This document shows positions 9,439-17,144 of a DNA stretch of 64,000 nucleotides, in pieces. How positions within the stretch are numbered: position 1 is the first letter of the stretch; every line of letters starts with the position of its first letter. This DNA comes from Paenibacillus sonchi. Its GTDB lineage: Bacteria; Bacillota; Bacilli; Paenibacillales; Paenibacillaceae. The notes below the pieces were generated by a model, which worked only from the letters and a program-made list of their open reading frames with translations, was not told the DNA's origin and did not search any database. The stretch is taken from positions 1,798,001 to 1,862,000 of the forward strand of contig NZ_CP068595.1 in NCBI RefSeq assembly GCF_016772475.1, read 5' to 3'. Both the position numbers and the translations under genes were made by a program.

Positions 9439-10077
9439 TTATGAGATGGTTTGCAAAATATGAACGATTTTCCCCTCCATATTGGAGTAGTCTATCATCT
9501 TCAGGTATTCGGGTTTTAGCAATTGATACTGCTTCATATGGTAGTAATCCATAATTGCTTGTTTCAAGGTGATATCATACTGAATCGAAAATGATGGCTC
9601 GATAAAGCGCCGCAGCACAGCGTCATCTTGAACCATAAACAATACAGCATTCAATCTGTTGAAAATCTGTTGCTCCATTCCGGATTCAAAAAAAGCCTGT
9701 AAGTTTTTATTCCGATTGTGCAGGGCAACTGACAGATTCTCAAAATGGTGCGGATAAAATTCCTTCAGATCTTGCAAGAACAAATCAGAGATATACACGG
9801 CACACATCAAAGATTGTAAAAACGTGATTTGAAACCGCTCCAAAAAAGAGACGGAATCATCATTAGCCGTGGCGTCAGCTTTCTTCGAGTAATCAATGTA
9901 ATAATCTACAACCTGTTCGATGATGTCATCTTTGGAGGCAAAATACTTATATAGTGTCACTTTGCTGATATCCATATATTTTGCGAGATCGTCGACTTTG
10001 AGTTGGCTGAATTTTGTTCTTCTAATAACGGGCTTTATTTTTTCAATATATGTCTCCACACTAACGGCTTTTCTCAC
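9439..10077 (-). CDS. TetR/AcrR family transcriptional regulator
   Basis: Ligand-responsive repressor, 212 residues. N-terminal helix-turn-helix at residues 20-65 (VDDLAKYMDISKVTLYKYFASKDDI, the canonical TetR block), followed by an all-helical ligand domain without recognisable specificity. Start: GTG at 10077 with AGGGAGGGG nine bases upstream. Divergent from the SDR gene at 10272, and the intervening 194 bp hold two AT-rich palindromes, one on the -35 of the SDR promoter, so it probably represses that gene and itself. The remnant FAD oxidase behind it may once have been part of the same regulon. Confidence 0.9.
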   Translation of the reverse strand: MRKAVSVETYIEKIKPVIRRTKFSQLKVDDLAKYMDISKVTLYKYFASKDDIIEQVVDYYIDYSKKADATANDDSVSFLERFQITFLQSLMCAVYISDLFLQDLKEFYPHHFENLSVALHNRNKNLQAFFESGMEQQIFNRLNAVLFMVQDDAVLRRFIEPSFSIQYDITLKQAIMDYYHMKQYQLLKPEYLKMIDYSNMEGKIVHILQTIS

Positions 10078-10166
10078 GAATAAATGCCCCTCCCTGTGAT
10101 AAGTATCAAATGCATTATAACAAATTTGCTGTCTTTTTATTTACAGTAATAATTAAATGAATTAGA

Positions 10167-10217
10167 TTAACTAATTTAGTTAATTTAGTTTACTTAGTAA
10201 AGTCACTGTTGTATAAT
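10167..10217 (+). promoter_or_regulatory. SDR promoter with two palindromic TetR-type operator candidates
   Basis: Palindrome 1, 10167-10183 (TTAACTAA-T-TTAGTTAA), and palindrome 2, 10189-10201 (TTTACT-T-AGTAAA), are both perfect around one central base. Palindrome 2 overlaps the -35 TTTACT (10189-10194). The -10 TATAAT lies at 10212-10217 with a 17-base spacer. The arrangement fits direct repression by the divergent TetR protein. Confidence 0.6.
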
Positions 10218-10271
10218 CGTTCCTGTACCTAATCATCCGATTGCGGATTATACAAAGGGAGGACGATTCAA

Positions 10272-11030
10272 ATGGAACTATCCAGTAAGGGCAAATTCTC
10301 CGGTAAGAAAGTCGTGATTACGGGAGGCAGCAGTGGAATCGGCCTCGCGACAGCGAAGTTGCTAGTGGATGAAGGAGCACACGTGCTGATTACCGGACGT
10401 ACTCAGGCGACGCTTGACACGGCTCGTGAACAACTCGGCAACAACGTAATCGCGTTCTTGAGTGATGCCGGCTCATTGAAGGATATCGCCGCGTTGGCCG
10501 ATCGAGTGAAGGTTGAATTTGGCACGATAGATGCCCTGTTCGTTAACGCAGGTGTCACTGGCTTTGTCCCTTTCGAGTCAACGGCCGAAGAAACGTACGA
10601 CGAGATATTTACAATCAACGCCAAAGGGCCGTACTTCACCGTACAAAAACTCGCTCCACTCCTGAGCACAGGAAGCGGGGTAGTACTTACTACTTCAATC
10701 GTGAACGTAGTGGGTCTCCCCATGCTCAGTGCGTATGCAGCTAGTAAAGCGGCGCTACGCTCCATGACTCGAAGTCTGGCACGCGAGTTATTGCCTCGAA
10801 ATATTCGCGTCAACGCAGTCAGTCCTGGCGTCATTGACACAGGTATCTTAGAGAAGGCAATGCCGAAAGAAGCTGCCGAACAGACAAAAGCACAGATGAC
10901 ACAGCAGATCCCGATGTTGCGTTTGGGCGATCCAGTCGAGGTCGCCAAAGTCGTAGCATTCCTAGCATTTGACGCCACCTATACCACCGGGGCTGAGTTC
11001 CCTGTCGACGGAGGCGGCTCCCAGATCTGA
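10272..11030 (+). CDS. SDR family NAD(P)-dependent oxidoreductase
   Basis: Classical short-chain dehydrogenase/reductase, 252 residues, one Rossmann domain. Seen: nucleotide-binding TGGSSGIG near residue 17, NAG (VNAGVTG) near residue 93, catalytic Ser in the TTSIV region, YAASK (Tyr and Lys of the catalytic tetrad) near residue 155, and PGVIDT followed by the C-terminal FPVDGGGSQI. Cytoplasmic reductase of an unidentified carbonyl substrate. ATG at 10272 has AAAGGGAGGA about eight bases upstream. Likely controlled by the divergent TetR regulator through the palindromes in its promoter. Followed at once by remains of an unrelated quinone oxidoreductase. Confidence 0.92.
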   Translation: MELSSKGKFSGKKVVITGGSSGIGLATAKLLVDEGAHVLITGRTQATLDTAREQLGNNVIAFLSDAGSLKDIAALADRVKVEFGTIDALFVNAGVTGFVPFESTAEETYDEIFTINAKGPYFTVQKLAPLLSTGSGVVLTTSIVNVVGLPMLSAYAASKAALRSMTRSLARELLPRNIRVNAVSPGVIDTGILEKAMPKEAAEQTKAQMTQQIPMLRLGDPVEVAKVVAFLAFDATYTTGAEFPVDGGGSQI

Positions 11031-11062
11031 AGCCCCTTTTTCTTGGAAGAACAGACCGCTTG

Positions 11063-11476
11063 AATTTGTAGACGCGGTTGGAGAGGGCGTAACCGGTATC
11101 GCCATTGGTGATGCCGTTCTTGGTGCCGCGGATTTCATGGGCGGATCGAGCGCTGGTGCGCCGGACCGAGCGATTATGTACTACTGGTTCCGCATGCCGG
11201 CTGGACTCGACTTTGTACAGGCCGCAGCACTGCCAATGGCGGTCGAAACCGCTTACCGGGGGATTGATACTCTCGGGGTGAGATCGGGGCAGCTACGGAA
11301 AAGAACCTTCCCTGCGTTATGACGTTGTTGGCCACTTCGCCAAATATACCGCAGAGGGCAAGTTTACGATCCCAGTCGCCCAGACTTTCTCACTCGACGA
11401 CTGGCGAACAGCCCTCGAAATCAGTCAGAGTGGGCGTGCCCACGGCAAACTGATTCTACTGCCTACCGCCGACTGA
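11063..11476 (+). pseudogene. Zinc-free MDR/quinone oxidoreductase remnant with internal deletion and frameshift
   Basis: First part (frame 1, to about 11290): VDAVGEGVTG, GDAVLG and LDFVQAAALPMAVETAYRGIDTLGV, the N-terminal GroES-like region and start of the cofactor domain of an NADPH:quinone oxidoreductase. Second part (frame 2, 11291-11476): YDVVGHFAKYTAEGKFTIPV ... HGKLILLP and a stop, the extreme C-terminus of such proteins. The NADPH-binding Rossmann core is deleted and the frames do not match, so no functional enzyme can result. It also lacks the true N-terminus, because the preceding SDR gene runs into it. Confidence 0.75.
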
Positions 11477-11527
11477 TGTGCGCAAATAAGTGGAGAGTAT
11501 TTTGAAATATGAGGGGGGGGACATCCA

Positions 11528-12394
11528 TTGAATACGAACCAACGAGAACATATCGCACTGATCACAGGCGCGAGCCAGGGAATCGGCTTGGCATTAGCCC
11601 GGAAACTTCTATCGCAGAACTGGCAGGTCATTACTTTGAACCGTTCCGATTTTCCGGCGGACGATATGCTCATTCAAGATGCCCTCAAGAACGGATGGCT
11701 CCGAGCCTATAAAGTGAAGGATCTCACCGATTATGGCAGCTTGAGACGCTCTTTGAAAGAAATCAAAAGCAAGGAGCAGCGGATCGATATTTTGTTCAAC
11801 AACGCCGGAGGAGGCTTAAGTGAGCTGCGCTATTCGAAACAAGGCCGCGAAATGCATTATGAATTGTTGACGGTCGTTCCTTATATTATTCTGATGGAAT
11901 TGAAGGAGCTGTTGAAAAACGGCAGCTTAAAAACGGTGATTAACACTTCATCGCAGGTGCTTAGATTTACGAAGGAGTTTTCGATCGAAAACTTAGAGCA
12001 TCCCAAAACCTTCCGCAAAATGTATGGCCCTTATGCGACTTCAAAGCTAGCTCTTTCGTTGTGGACTCAAGCCGTCGCACCACAACTTGCCAAGGAAGGC
12101 ATCAAGATCCGCAGCGTAGACCCGGGAATTAACAACACGCTAAGAAAAGGAAAGGATTCCGGACTGACCGCATGGTTTGAACTGTTTATGAAGGTTTTTT
12201 CCTCTCCGCCTACCCATGGCGCCAACCTATTATTTGAGGGAGCCCTCGGCAAACACCGCAATGAGACCGGCGTGTTTTTGTTGAAAGATCGGGTTGCGGA
12301 CTTGAAATTTACAGAACAAGTGCAGCGTGTGCTGGACAGAATCTCCGACATCTATAGCCGTGAGTTTCTTGACGGGGGTGTTCTTCATGGCTGA
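11528..12394 (+). CDS. SDR family NAD(P)-dependent oxidoreductase
   Basis: Second short-chain dehydrogenase, 288 residues. TGASQGIGLALA near residue 14 binds the cofactor, NNAGG lies near residue 92, Ser in INTSSQV near residue 140, and YATSK (Tyr/Lys pair) near residue 176. The region before the Tyr and the C-terminal tail are longer than in classical members. The C-terminus lacks the usual VDGG end, so it belongs to another SDR branch than the gene at 10272. Start: TTG at 11528 behind an unusually strong GAGGGGGGGG. A hairpin at 12460 probably ends the transcript. Substrate unknown. Confidence 0.87.
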   Translation: MNTNQREHIALITGASQGIGLALARKLLSQNWQVITLNRSDFPADDMLIQDALKNGWLRAYKVKDLTDYGSLRRSLKEIKSKEQRIDILFNNAGGGLSELRYSKQGREMHYELLTVVPYIILMELKELLKNGSLKTVINTSSQVLRFTKEFSIENLEHPKTFRKMYGPYATSKLALSLWTQAVAPQLAKEGIKIRSVDPGINNTLRKGKDSGLTAWFELFMKVFSSPPTHGANLLFEGALGKHRNETGVFLLKDRVADLKFTEQVQRVLDRISDIYSREFLDGGVLHG

Positions 12395-12459
12395 GTTCCA
12401 GAAGAACTTTGCTTAGGAGACGATCTTCTGAACTTCGTTCGCAATGCGGCTATCGCTTT

Positions 12460-12486
12460 AAGGGACACCCTAATGGGTGCCCTTTT
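12460..12486 (+). terminator. Rho-independent terminator after SDR gene
   Basis: Stem of AAGGG-CACCC with GGGTG-CCCTT around loop TAAT, one bulged A on the left arm, followed by TTTT. About 65 bp after the SDR stop codon. Confidence 0.6.
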
Positions 12487-12560
12487 CATCGGTTATGAGT
12501 AAGCCGCATTTATCGCGGCGCTCAACTTCTCCAATGTAACCCGAATCCCCCTTAATAGGG

Positions 12561-12644
12561 TTATTGAGCAGTCCAGCCTCCGTCAACATAAGAATCTATG
12601 TCGCCTGCCGGAGACGCAAGATAAATGCGGCACCCGCAACAACT
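12561..12644 (-). pseudogene. C-terminal remnant of an SDR dehydrogenase
   Basis: Reading the minus strand gives RIYLASPAGDIDSYVDGGWTAQ-stop (shown in part: YLASP and VDGGWTAQ). This is the characteristic C-terminus of a classical SDR, with a few residues missing between the blocks. No start or cofactor site remains in 12395-12760. It lies just outside the rlmH-linked islands. The same interval holds nothing else recognisable. Confidence 0.6.
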
Positions 12645-12697
12645 CCTTCCAATCTATTCCCCACCTATAGGCAACTCCTCCTACTCAAAATTTTGAC

Positions 12698-12746
12698 CTA
12701 CTTATGATACGGTTCACCGCATTGTCTGAAGCGGCAAGTTTTAAAA
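12698..12746. repeat. Outer attachment-site copy (rlmH 3'-end repeat A)
   Basis: CTTATGATACGGTTCACCGC at 12701-12720 encodes on the minus strand GEPYHK-stop, the C-terminus of RlmH. The following bases, to about 12746, are nearly the same as beside copy B (TGTCT, CGGCAAG, then TTTT). Read as the distal attachment site and element end of an island inserted at rlmH. Confidence 0.7.
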
Positions 12747-12762
12747 AAATGAGTTTCTATAT

Positions 12763-13470
12763 CTAGCAAGTTGTTTTTGCTCTCAATTTAGCAAGGTTCT
12801 CCCGATGAAATCCCTTCACAAATAACCAGGCTGCCAAGCTCATCTCGTAAACGCCCACAGGAAGCGCCATCAATCCTTTTACCGCCGAATAGGGTCCGAT
12901 GATCCCAAACATTTGCAGCAAACCAGCTAAAAATACCATAACCGCTGTAATCATTCCGAAAACCGCTAACGGTTTAGGCACATAGCCTGTTCGATAAAGC
13001 AGATAACTATACAGACTAGTATTTATGCCCAACATGAAATTTGGACCCAGCATAGCCGTCCAGCGATAAATCGACTGCAGCAACAGTCCTATGGGCTCAA
13101 AATTGGTTTTACTTGCTAAGGTAGTTGTATCATAATATGAACTAAGTTGTAACAAACCCAATATACTTACGAGACCAATCGCAATAAAAACAGCTTCCAT
13201 AAACCGAAAACAAAGATACCCTAGTGCAAGATGCTCATTCCAATGCCGAACGTAGGGAAACAGCATGACTGCTGTACCAACAGCGGTTACCAAAAGTGAG
13301 AGGTCATTTAATACACCGATTAAGACCTTCGTTTCCGATCCATTTGCCACGGCCATCTGCCATTGTTCTGACAAAACCGGCCCATACAAAACAACCGCTA
13401 TAATTGACGTCACTGCAGCAAGGATATAAAAAATCCCCAGTATCCTTGCATTCCTTCGGTCTCGCGTCAT
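12763..13470 (-). CDS. DUF4386 domain-containing membrane protein
   Basis: Integral membrane protein of 235 residues with about six hydrophobic segments. It matches the DUF4386 pattern: an N-terminal RNARILGIFYILAAVTSI, a long second helix pair with RFMEAVFIAIGLVSIL, and a conserved MLGPNFMLGINTSLYSYLLY region. Function unknown. ATG at 13470 has GGAGG nine bases upstream. It lies divergently from the AraC-type regulator 84 bp away, which suggests that the two form a regulated pair carried by the outer island. Homologues often sit beside transcriptional regulators in Bacillales (general knowledge). Confidence 0.85.
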   Translation of the reverse strand: MTRDRRNARILGIFYILAAVTSIIAVVLYGPVLSEQWQMAVANGSETKVLIGVLNDLSLLVTAVGTAVMLFPYVRHWNEHLALGYLCFRFMEAVFIAIGLVSILGLLQLSSYYDTTTLASKTNFEPIGLLLQSIYRWTAMLGPNFMLGINTSLYSYLLYRTGYVPKPLAVFGMITAVMVFLAGLLQMFGIIGPYSAVKGLMALPVGVYEMSLAAWLFVKGFHRENLAKLRAKTTC

Positions 13471-13554
13471 CTTTTTTGCCTCCTAAGACAATAAATTTAT
13501 TTGCTGATGGACGTATGGTATACTTGCCTCAAAAACTTGATATAAGGAGTTATT

Positions 13555-14424
13555 ATGGACCATAACGAAGTCATCGAACGTGCTTTGATCCATATTGAGG
13601 GCCATTTACAACAGTCCTTAACCGTAGAAACCGTTGCCAATACCTTCAACATGTCTAAATACTATTTTCATCGGCTGTTTTCTGCTATGATGAGCTGTTC
13701 GTTAAACCAATACATTCTATCCAGAAGATTGAATGCATCTTTAACCCTTATTCAAAACAAAAACAGGTCTCTAACCGATATTGCTTATCAGCTCAACTTC
13801 GGTACGCAAGCCTCATTCACTCGTGCTTTCAAACGACAATACGGCGTAGCTCCAAGTTCTTTAAAAACAGGACTGACAACCCTCTCTCCTGTCCCCATAC
13901 CTACAGTGGTGAAGAGGCCTATAAAAAACATTAACGGTGATATCGTCACGGATTTCACCCTGACCGAATTCAAGGAGACCCGGATCAGCGGGATCGCTTT
14001 TGAAGTGAATTTAGCCAATGATGATTACAAGGAGAAGATCCGCGCACATTCAGAAATGCTGTTGAGTCATATTGATGAAACCATACACGGTCCCTGTTAT
14101 GTCATTTATTCAAACTGTCAACCCGATTCAACTCGGTTTAAGGTACTGTTTGGGATCCCAAGCAGCATTGAAATTGATAAACCTTATTTTTTCACGGTTG
14201 ATGTGCCACAGATTTTTTGTGCGAGGTTCAACTATTGTGGTGAAATACTTGACATTGGGGATGTACTGAAAAGCGACTATGCCAGATTCCTAAAGATTTC
14301 CAGGCAAGAAACGGCAGAAACCGATATTGAACTCATCCAAGCTTTTGATGACGTCCACCATCTGGATTCGACCTACCATATCTATGCGCCTATCAAAAAA
14401 CTCCCTACCGATTCTGATTTGTAA
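13555..14424 (+). CDS. AraC family regulator with GyrI-like effector domain
   Basis: 289 residues. N-terminal AraC/XylS double helix-turn-helix at residues 5-105 (TVETVANTFNMSKYYFHRLF and DIAYQLNFGTQASFTRAFKR), then a linker and a GyrI-like/SOUL-fold domain at about 125-285 (ETRISGIAFEV, CARFNYCGE), which binds small amphipathic or cationic ligands in relatives such as Rob or BmrR. Probably an activator responding to a hydrophobic compound. The divergent DUF4386 gene is the obvious target. ATG at 13555 has AAGGAG five bases upstream. Confidence 0.9.
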   Translation: MDHNEVIERALIHIEGHLQQSLTVETVANTFNMSKYYFHRLFSAMMSCSLNQYILSRRLNASLTLIQNKNRSLTDIAYQLNFGTQASFTRAFKRQYGVAPSSLKTGLTTLSPVPIPTVVKRPIKNINGDIVTDFTLTEFKETRISGIAFEVNLANDDYKEKIRAHSEMLLSHIDETIHGPCYVIYSNCQPDSTRFKVLFGIPSSIEIDKPYFFTVDVPQIFCARFNYCGEILDIGDVLKSDYARFLKISRQETAETDIELIQAFDDVHHLDSTYHIYAPIKKLPTDSDL

Positions 14425-14555
14425 GATCGCGGCTCGCTCGTCATTCTGTCTGCTCCTTTCTTTGCTCGAATTTGATCATTCCTTCTCTGCAAATAAAATA
14501 ACATAACGGGTTTCGCTCGACTTTCCACATCTTGCTGTAATTAGGAACGAAAAAA

Positions 14556-14575
14556 TGCATCTCTCTCGAGATGCA
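14556..14575 (+). terminator. Hairpin after AraC-type gene, possible terminator
   Basis: TGCATCTC-TCTC-GAGATGCA, an 8-bp perfect stem followed by CCTGTTTTGC. The U-run is short and interrupted, and the stem is 130 bp after the stop codon, so the call is weak. The remaining bases of 14425-14690 hold no gene. Confidence 0.4.
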
Positions 14576-14690
14576 CCCTGTTTTGCTCAAGTAAAAACCA
14601 TATTTCTACAACTCTCCTTCAAGGAACTTAATGAGGTAACGTTTGACTGCACTTTGACATCTGCCGTTTTCATATCATATTAAACCTAAA

Positions 14691-15062
14691 CTACCTTGTC
14701 TCTTCTTCTTGTAAGGTGGCTACCCCGCCTATTAAACAGGAAATCTCGATATCATCAATGTCCATCATCTTATCTTTCTCTGCATCATAGTACTCCCCAA
14801 ATAAAAATAATGACTCATTTTTCCTATTTAATAAATAGGGGATAATTTTTTCGCAAAATTCAGTAACACTTCTAAACATACACTCTGGTGCAACCCCCTT
14901 TTCATCAATAACCAGCAATTCTTTATGTTCAATAAGAGCAGGGTTGCGATTTAAGTGGTACAGTTGAAAAGAGGTACCCTTGCGGTACACTTCATAAATT
15001 GGAACTTCAATGTTTTCGATGAAATCTCCATCCGTATAATTCATGATAAATTTTACAGTCAT
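14691..15062 (-). CDS. Hypothetical protein of the outer island
   Basis: 123 residues from ATG at 15062, chosen because AAAGGAG stands eight bases upstream. An upstream in-frame extension to 15179 has no ribosome-binding site. No family recognised. The protein is acidic, soluble, without signal peptide or membrane segment. It begins TVKFIMNYTDGDF, has alternating beta-strand-like stretches (IPYLLNRKNESLFLFGEYYDAE), and ends in DDIEISCLIGGVATLQEEETR, shortened here to its features: an acidic loop and a hydrophobic strand. The AT-rich base use resembles the DUF262/HEPN genes rather than the host core. No partner gene is evident. Confidence 0.6.
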   Translation of the reverse strand: MTVKFIMNYTDGDFIENIEVPIYEVYRKGTSFQLYHLNRNPALIEHKELLVIDEKGVAPECMFRSVTEFCEKIIPYLLNRKNESLFLFGEYYDAEKDKMMDIDDIEISCLIGGVATLQEEETR

Positions 15063-15196
15063 CTCCATTCTCCTTTCAATAATTAATGCTAAATATATAT
15101 ACCGCTGGATTTGGAGCAACAGTACGGTTATCGATTTAAAACTCCTGCTTACTGTTAATACCTGCTCTGATGTTAACAATATCGTGACCGTTCGCC

Positions 15197-15246
15197 TTAT
15201 TTATGATACGGTTCACCGCGCTGTCTATAACGGCAAGCTTTTTCTT
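15197..15246. repeat. Central attachment-site copy (rlmH 3'-end repeat B)
   Basis: TTATGATACGGTTCACCGC at 15201-15219 is identical to copy A over 19 bases and encodes GEPYHK-stop (TAA) on the minus strand. Similarity to copy A continues rightwards through TGTCT and CGGCAAG to a T-run, but not leftwards. That is what two elements with the same terminus would give. Confidence 0.7.
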
Positions 15247-15262
15247 AATACTTTCCGAAAAA

Positions 15263-15298
15263 CTATGAATCCTGTGGCAGTAGCCACAGGATTCATAG
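15263..15298 (-). terminator. Terminator of the DUF262/HEPN operon
   Basis: Perfect 16-bp inverted repeat (15263-15278 and 15283-15298, loop AGTA). On the minus strand it follows the HEPN stop by 3 bp and is itself followed by TTTTTC. It also lies within 45 bp of attachment repeat B, at the end of the element. Confidence 0.8.
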
Positions 15299-15301
15299 TA
15301 A

Positions 15302-15949
15302 TTAACTTGTTTTTTGATAATTCGAAGTGTAGGCTGCATTTTCTATTAACGTTTTATATTGCTCTAAAGTATTTAGAACAAAATTATGTAATTCCTCGTA
15401 TATTTCCTCAGAAATTTCGATTAATTCACCGTGAGCGATCTCGTTCCGATGCTTTAATAACTTACTATCAATTTGTTGTATTTTCTTTTCCCATACTTCA
15501 TCAAAATCAAACCCTACTGTAAACATTATATTCTTAAGTACCGATGATGATAAGTTTGATTCAGTATCAATTACAGTAATTGGATCAAATGAAATATTTT
15601 TGTCTAAATTTTCAAGGATAAAACTGATTAAATCTTCATGAAGTTCAGTTTTTTTAGATCTTGCCGTAGTGACAATCTTGTCGCGCAGAGCTACAGCCAT
15701 AAAATTACTTTTTAAACTATTCAAAACTGGACTCTTTCTCGCGATAAAATCTAAATAAGCGATTGAAGAATATTTAATAAAACCTTCCCAATGAGCATAC
15801 ACTAACGGTATTGCCCCTCTTAAGAGGGGACCCTTTTCATGGTCTCTTGCGGAACTTATAGTAAATTTGTATGTAGTTAACTCCTTTTTACGCTTAGAGA
15901 GGTTATTGTCAAGAAAATCTTGGAGTTCCGTTTGGCTTCTAATCTTCAT
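15302..15949 (-). CDS. MAE_28990/MAE_18760-like HEPN family nuclease
   Basis: 215 residues, all-helical pattern. The N-terminal part (TELQDFLDNNLSKRKKEL ... LLRGAIPLVYAHWEGFIKYS) matches the MAE_28990/MAE_18760 HEPN family as I remember it. The C-terminal HRNEIAHGE at about residue 170 supplies the RxxxxH catalytic motif of HEPN RNases. HEPN proteins are common toxins and abortive-infection effectors. It overlaps the DUF262 gene by ATGA, so the two are translated together, and a strong terminator follows. Own ribosome-binding site weak, consistent with coupling. Inferred role: RNA-cleaving effector controlled by the DUF262 partner. The alternative is that the RxxxxH motif is structural only. 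Confidence 0.8.
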   Translation of the reverse strand: MKIRSQTELQDFLDNNLSKRKKELTTYKFTISSARDHEKGPLLRGAIPLVYAHWEGFIKYSSIAYLDFIARKSPVLNSLKSNFMAVALRDKIVTTARSKKTELHEDLISFILENLDKNISFDPITVIDTESNLSSSVLKNIMFTVGFDFDEVWEKKIQQIDSKLLKHRNEIAHGELIEISEEIYEELHNFVLNTLEQYKTLIENAAYTSNYQKTS

Positions 15950-17076
15950 GGGGAGAATAGCTCACGCCCCAATCCAATAGTATTGGGTATTCTAGTTGAT
16001 GCTCTAATACCAGAACCAGCTGTTGTCATGAATTTGGGATTCCTAGGAATTTCCTGATGAACACGAGTTATTAGCTCTTCGGAAATTTCGTAGGTTTCTT
16101 CTTTTGCATAATACCCAATCCCCATAGCAATAACTTCAAAAAGAGAGATCAATACTTGACCTGAAGATTGTTGTCTTGCCACATCATACTTTTTAAAGCT
16201 GTTTTCGCCAAGTATTGTTGCCAATGCATCAAAACATCTTCTAAAAGAGTAATCAACTTTTTCTTTTATTGCTGGTGACTGCTCCATAGCCATCTCAAGA
16301 ATTTTGTCGGTAAGGAAGGTACCGAGATCATTTATATTTTTTAATTGATCCTCAGGAAGAATGCTTAACGTAATAAATCTAGTTACTAATTCTAAATCGT
16401 ATTGTTCATCCAGAGCCTTTTCAGTAATCGGTAGGCAAGCCCTAAAATTACTATAGTTAGCGAGATCAGTTATCCAAGAGAAAAAACCCCTATTTGTCAT
16501 AACTAGAATTGCATTTCTCACCTCTTGCTCCGATGCCTCAGTACCACCAGTATTTAGTCTTTGGAAGAGCTCATACTTTGCTGTTACATCACTTTTACTC
16601 AAAACAATGTTTACGTCCACTCGAGCTCTTTTTATTCTGAGCTTGGCCTCAGATGGGAGTTGCTTAGTTAGGTCTTCTGATACCCACTGAAGTTGATTAA
16701 GAGCCGGTAAATATTTCGTTCCATTCAATGATAATGGAGTGCGCTCAGTACCGTCAGGATGACGTAAATCACCTGTAAGTTCGAATATCGTCGATAAACG
16801 CTGTAACCCGTCAATTACTTCCCAAGTTCCTTTATCTGTCTGAGAAACAAAAATCGAAGGAATTGGTATTCCTAGAAGTAAAGACTCAATCAACCTAGAT
16901 TTTTGTTCAATAGTCCATCTAAACAATCTTTGGAATTCAGGATGGAGTTCAAGCTCCCCATCTTTATACATGGTTAGTAATTCACCAATAGACATTGAAT
17001 ATGAATCGGTCGAAATATCTTTTCCGGCCAAATCTATTTGATTTAATAATGAAATAAGAATTCCCCCAGTACCCAA
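15946..17076 (-). CDS. DUF262 domain-containing protein (ParB/Srx-fold NTPase-like)
   Basis: 376 residues. The N-terminal DUF262 domain carries FQRLFRWTIEQKSRLIESLLLG at about residues 48-70 (shortened form of the R-W...K-S-RLIES.LLG motif) and VIDGLQRLSTI near residue 88, the counterpart of the DGQQR motif that in GmrSD-type enzymes and other DUF262 proteins contributes to nucleotide use. The C-terminal half is helical and unassigned. Start uncertain: TTG at 17076 has no clear ribosome-binding site, while GGGGGA lies just inside the frame and would fit a rare ATT codon at 17055. Stands 69 bp from the rlmH stop, inside the island. DUF262 proteins occur in restriction (GmrS/BrxU) and other defence loci. 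Confidence 0.82.
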   Translation of the reverse strand: MGTGGILISLLNQIDLAGKDISTDSYSMSIGELLTMYKDGELELHPEFQRLFRWTIEQKSRLIESLLLGIPIPSIFVSQTDKGTWEVIDGLQRLSTIFELTGDLRHPDGTERTPLSLNGTKYLPALNQLQWVSEDLTKQLPSEAKLRIKRARVDVNIVLSKSDVTAKYELFQRLNTGGTEASEQEVRNAILVMTNRGFFSWITDLANYSNFRACLPITEKALDEQYDLELVTRFITLSILPEDQLKNINDLGTFLTDKILEMAMEQSPAIKEKVDYSFRRCFDALATILGENSFKKYDVARQQSSGQVLISLFEVIAMGIGYYAKEETYEISEELITRVHQEIPRNPKFMTTAGSGIRASTRIPNTIGLGRELFSP

Positions 17077-17144
17077 TATATTACTTATAACAAGTATAGT
17101 GTATTACGATAATAAAATCACCTTATTAAAGCCTAAACTTGCCC

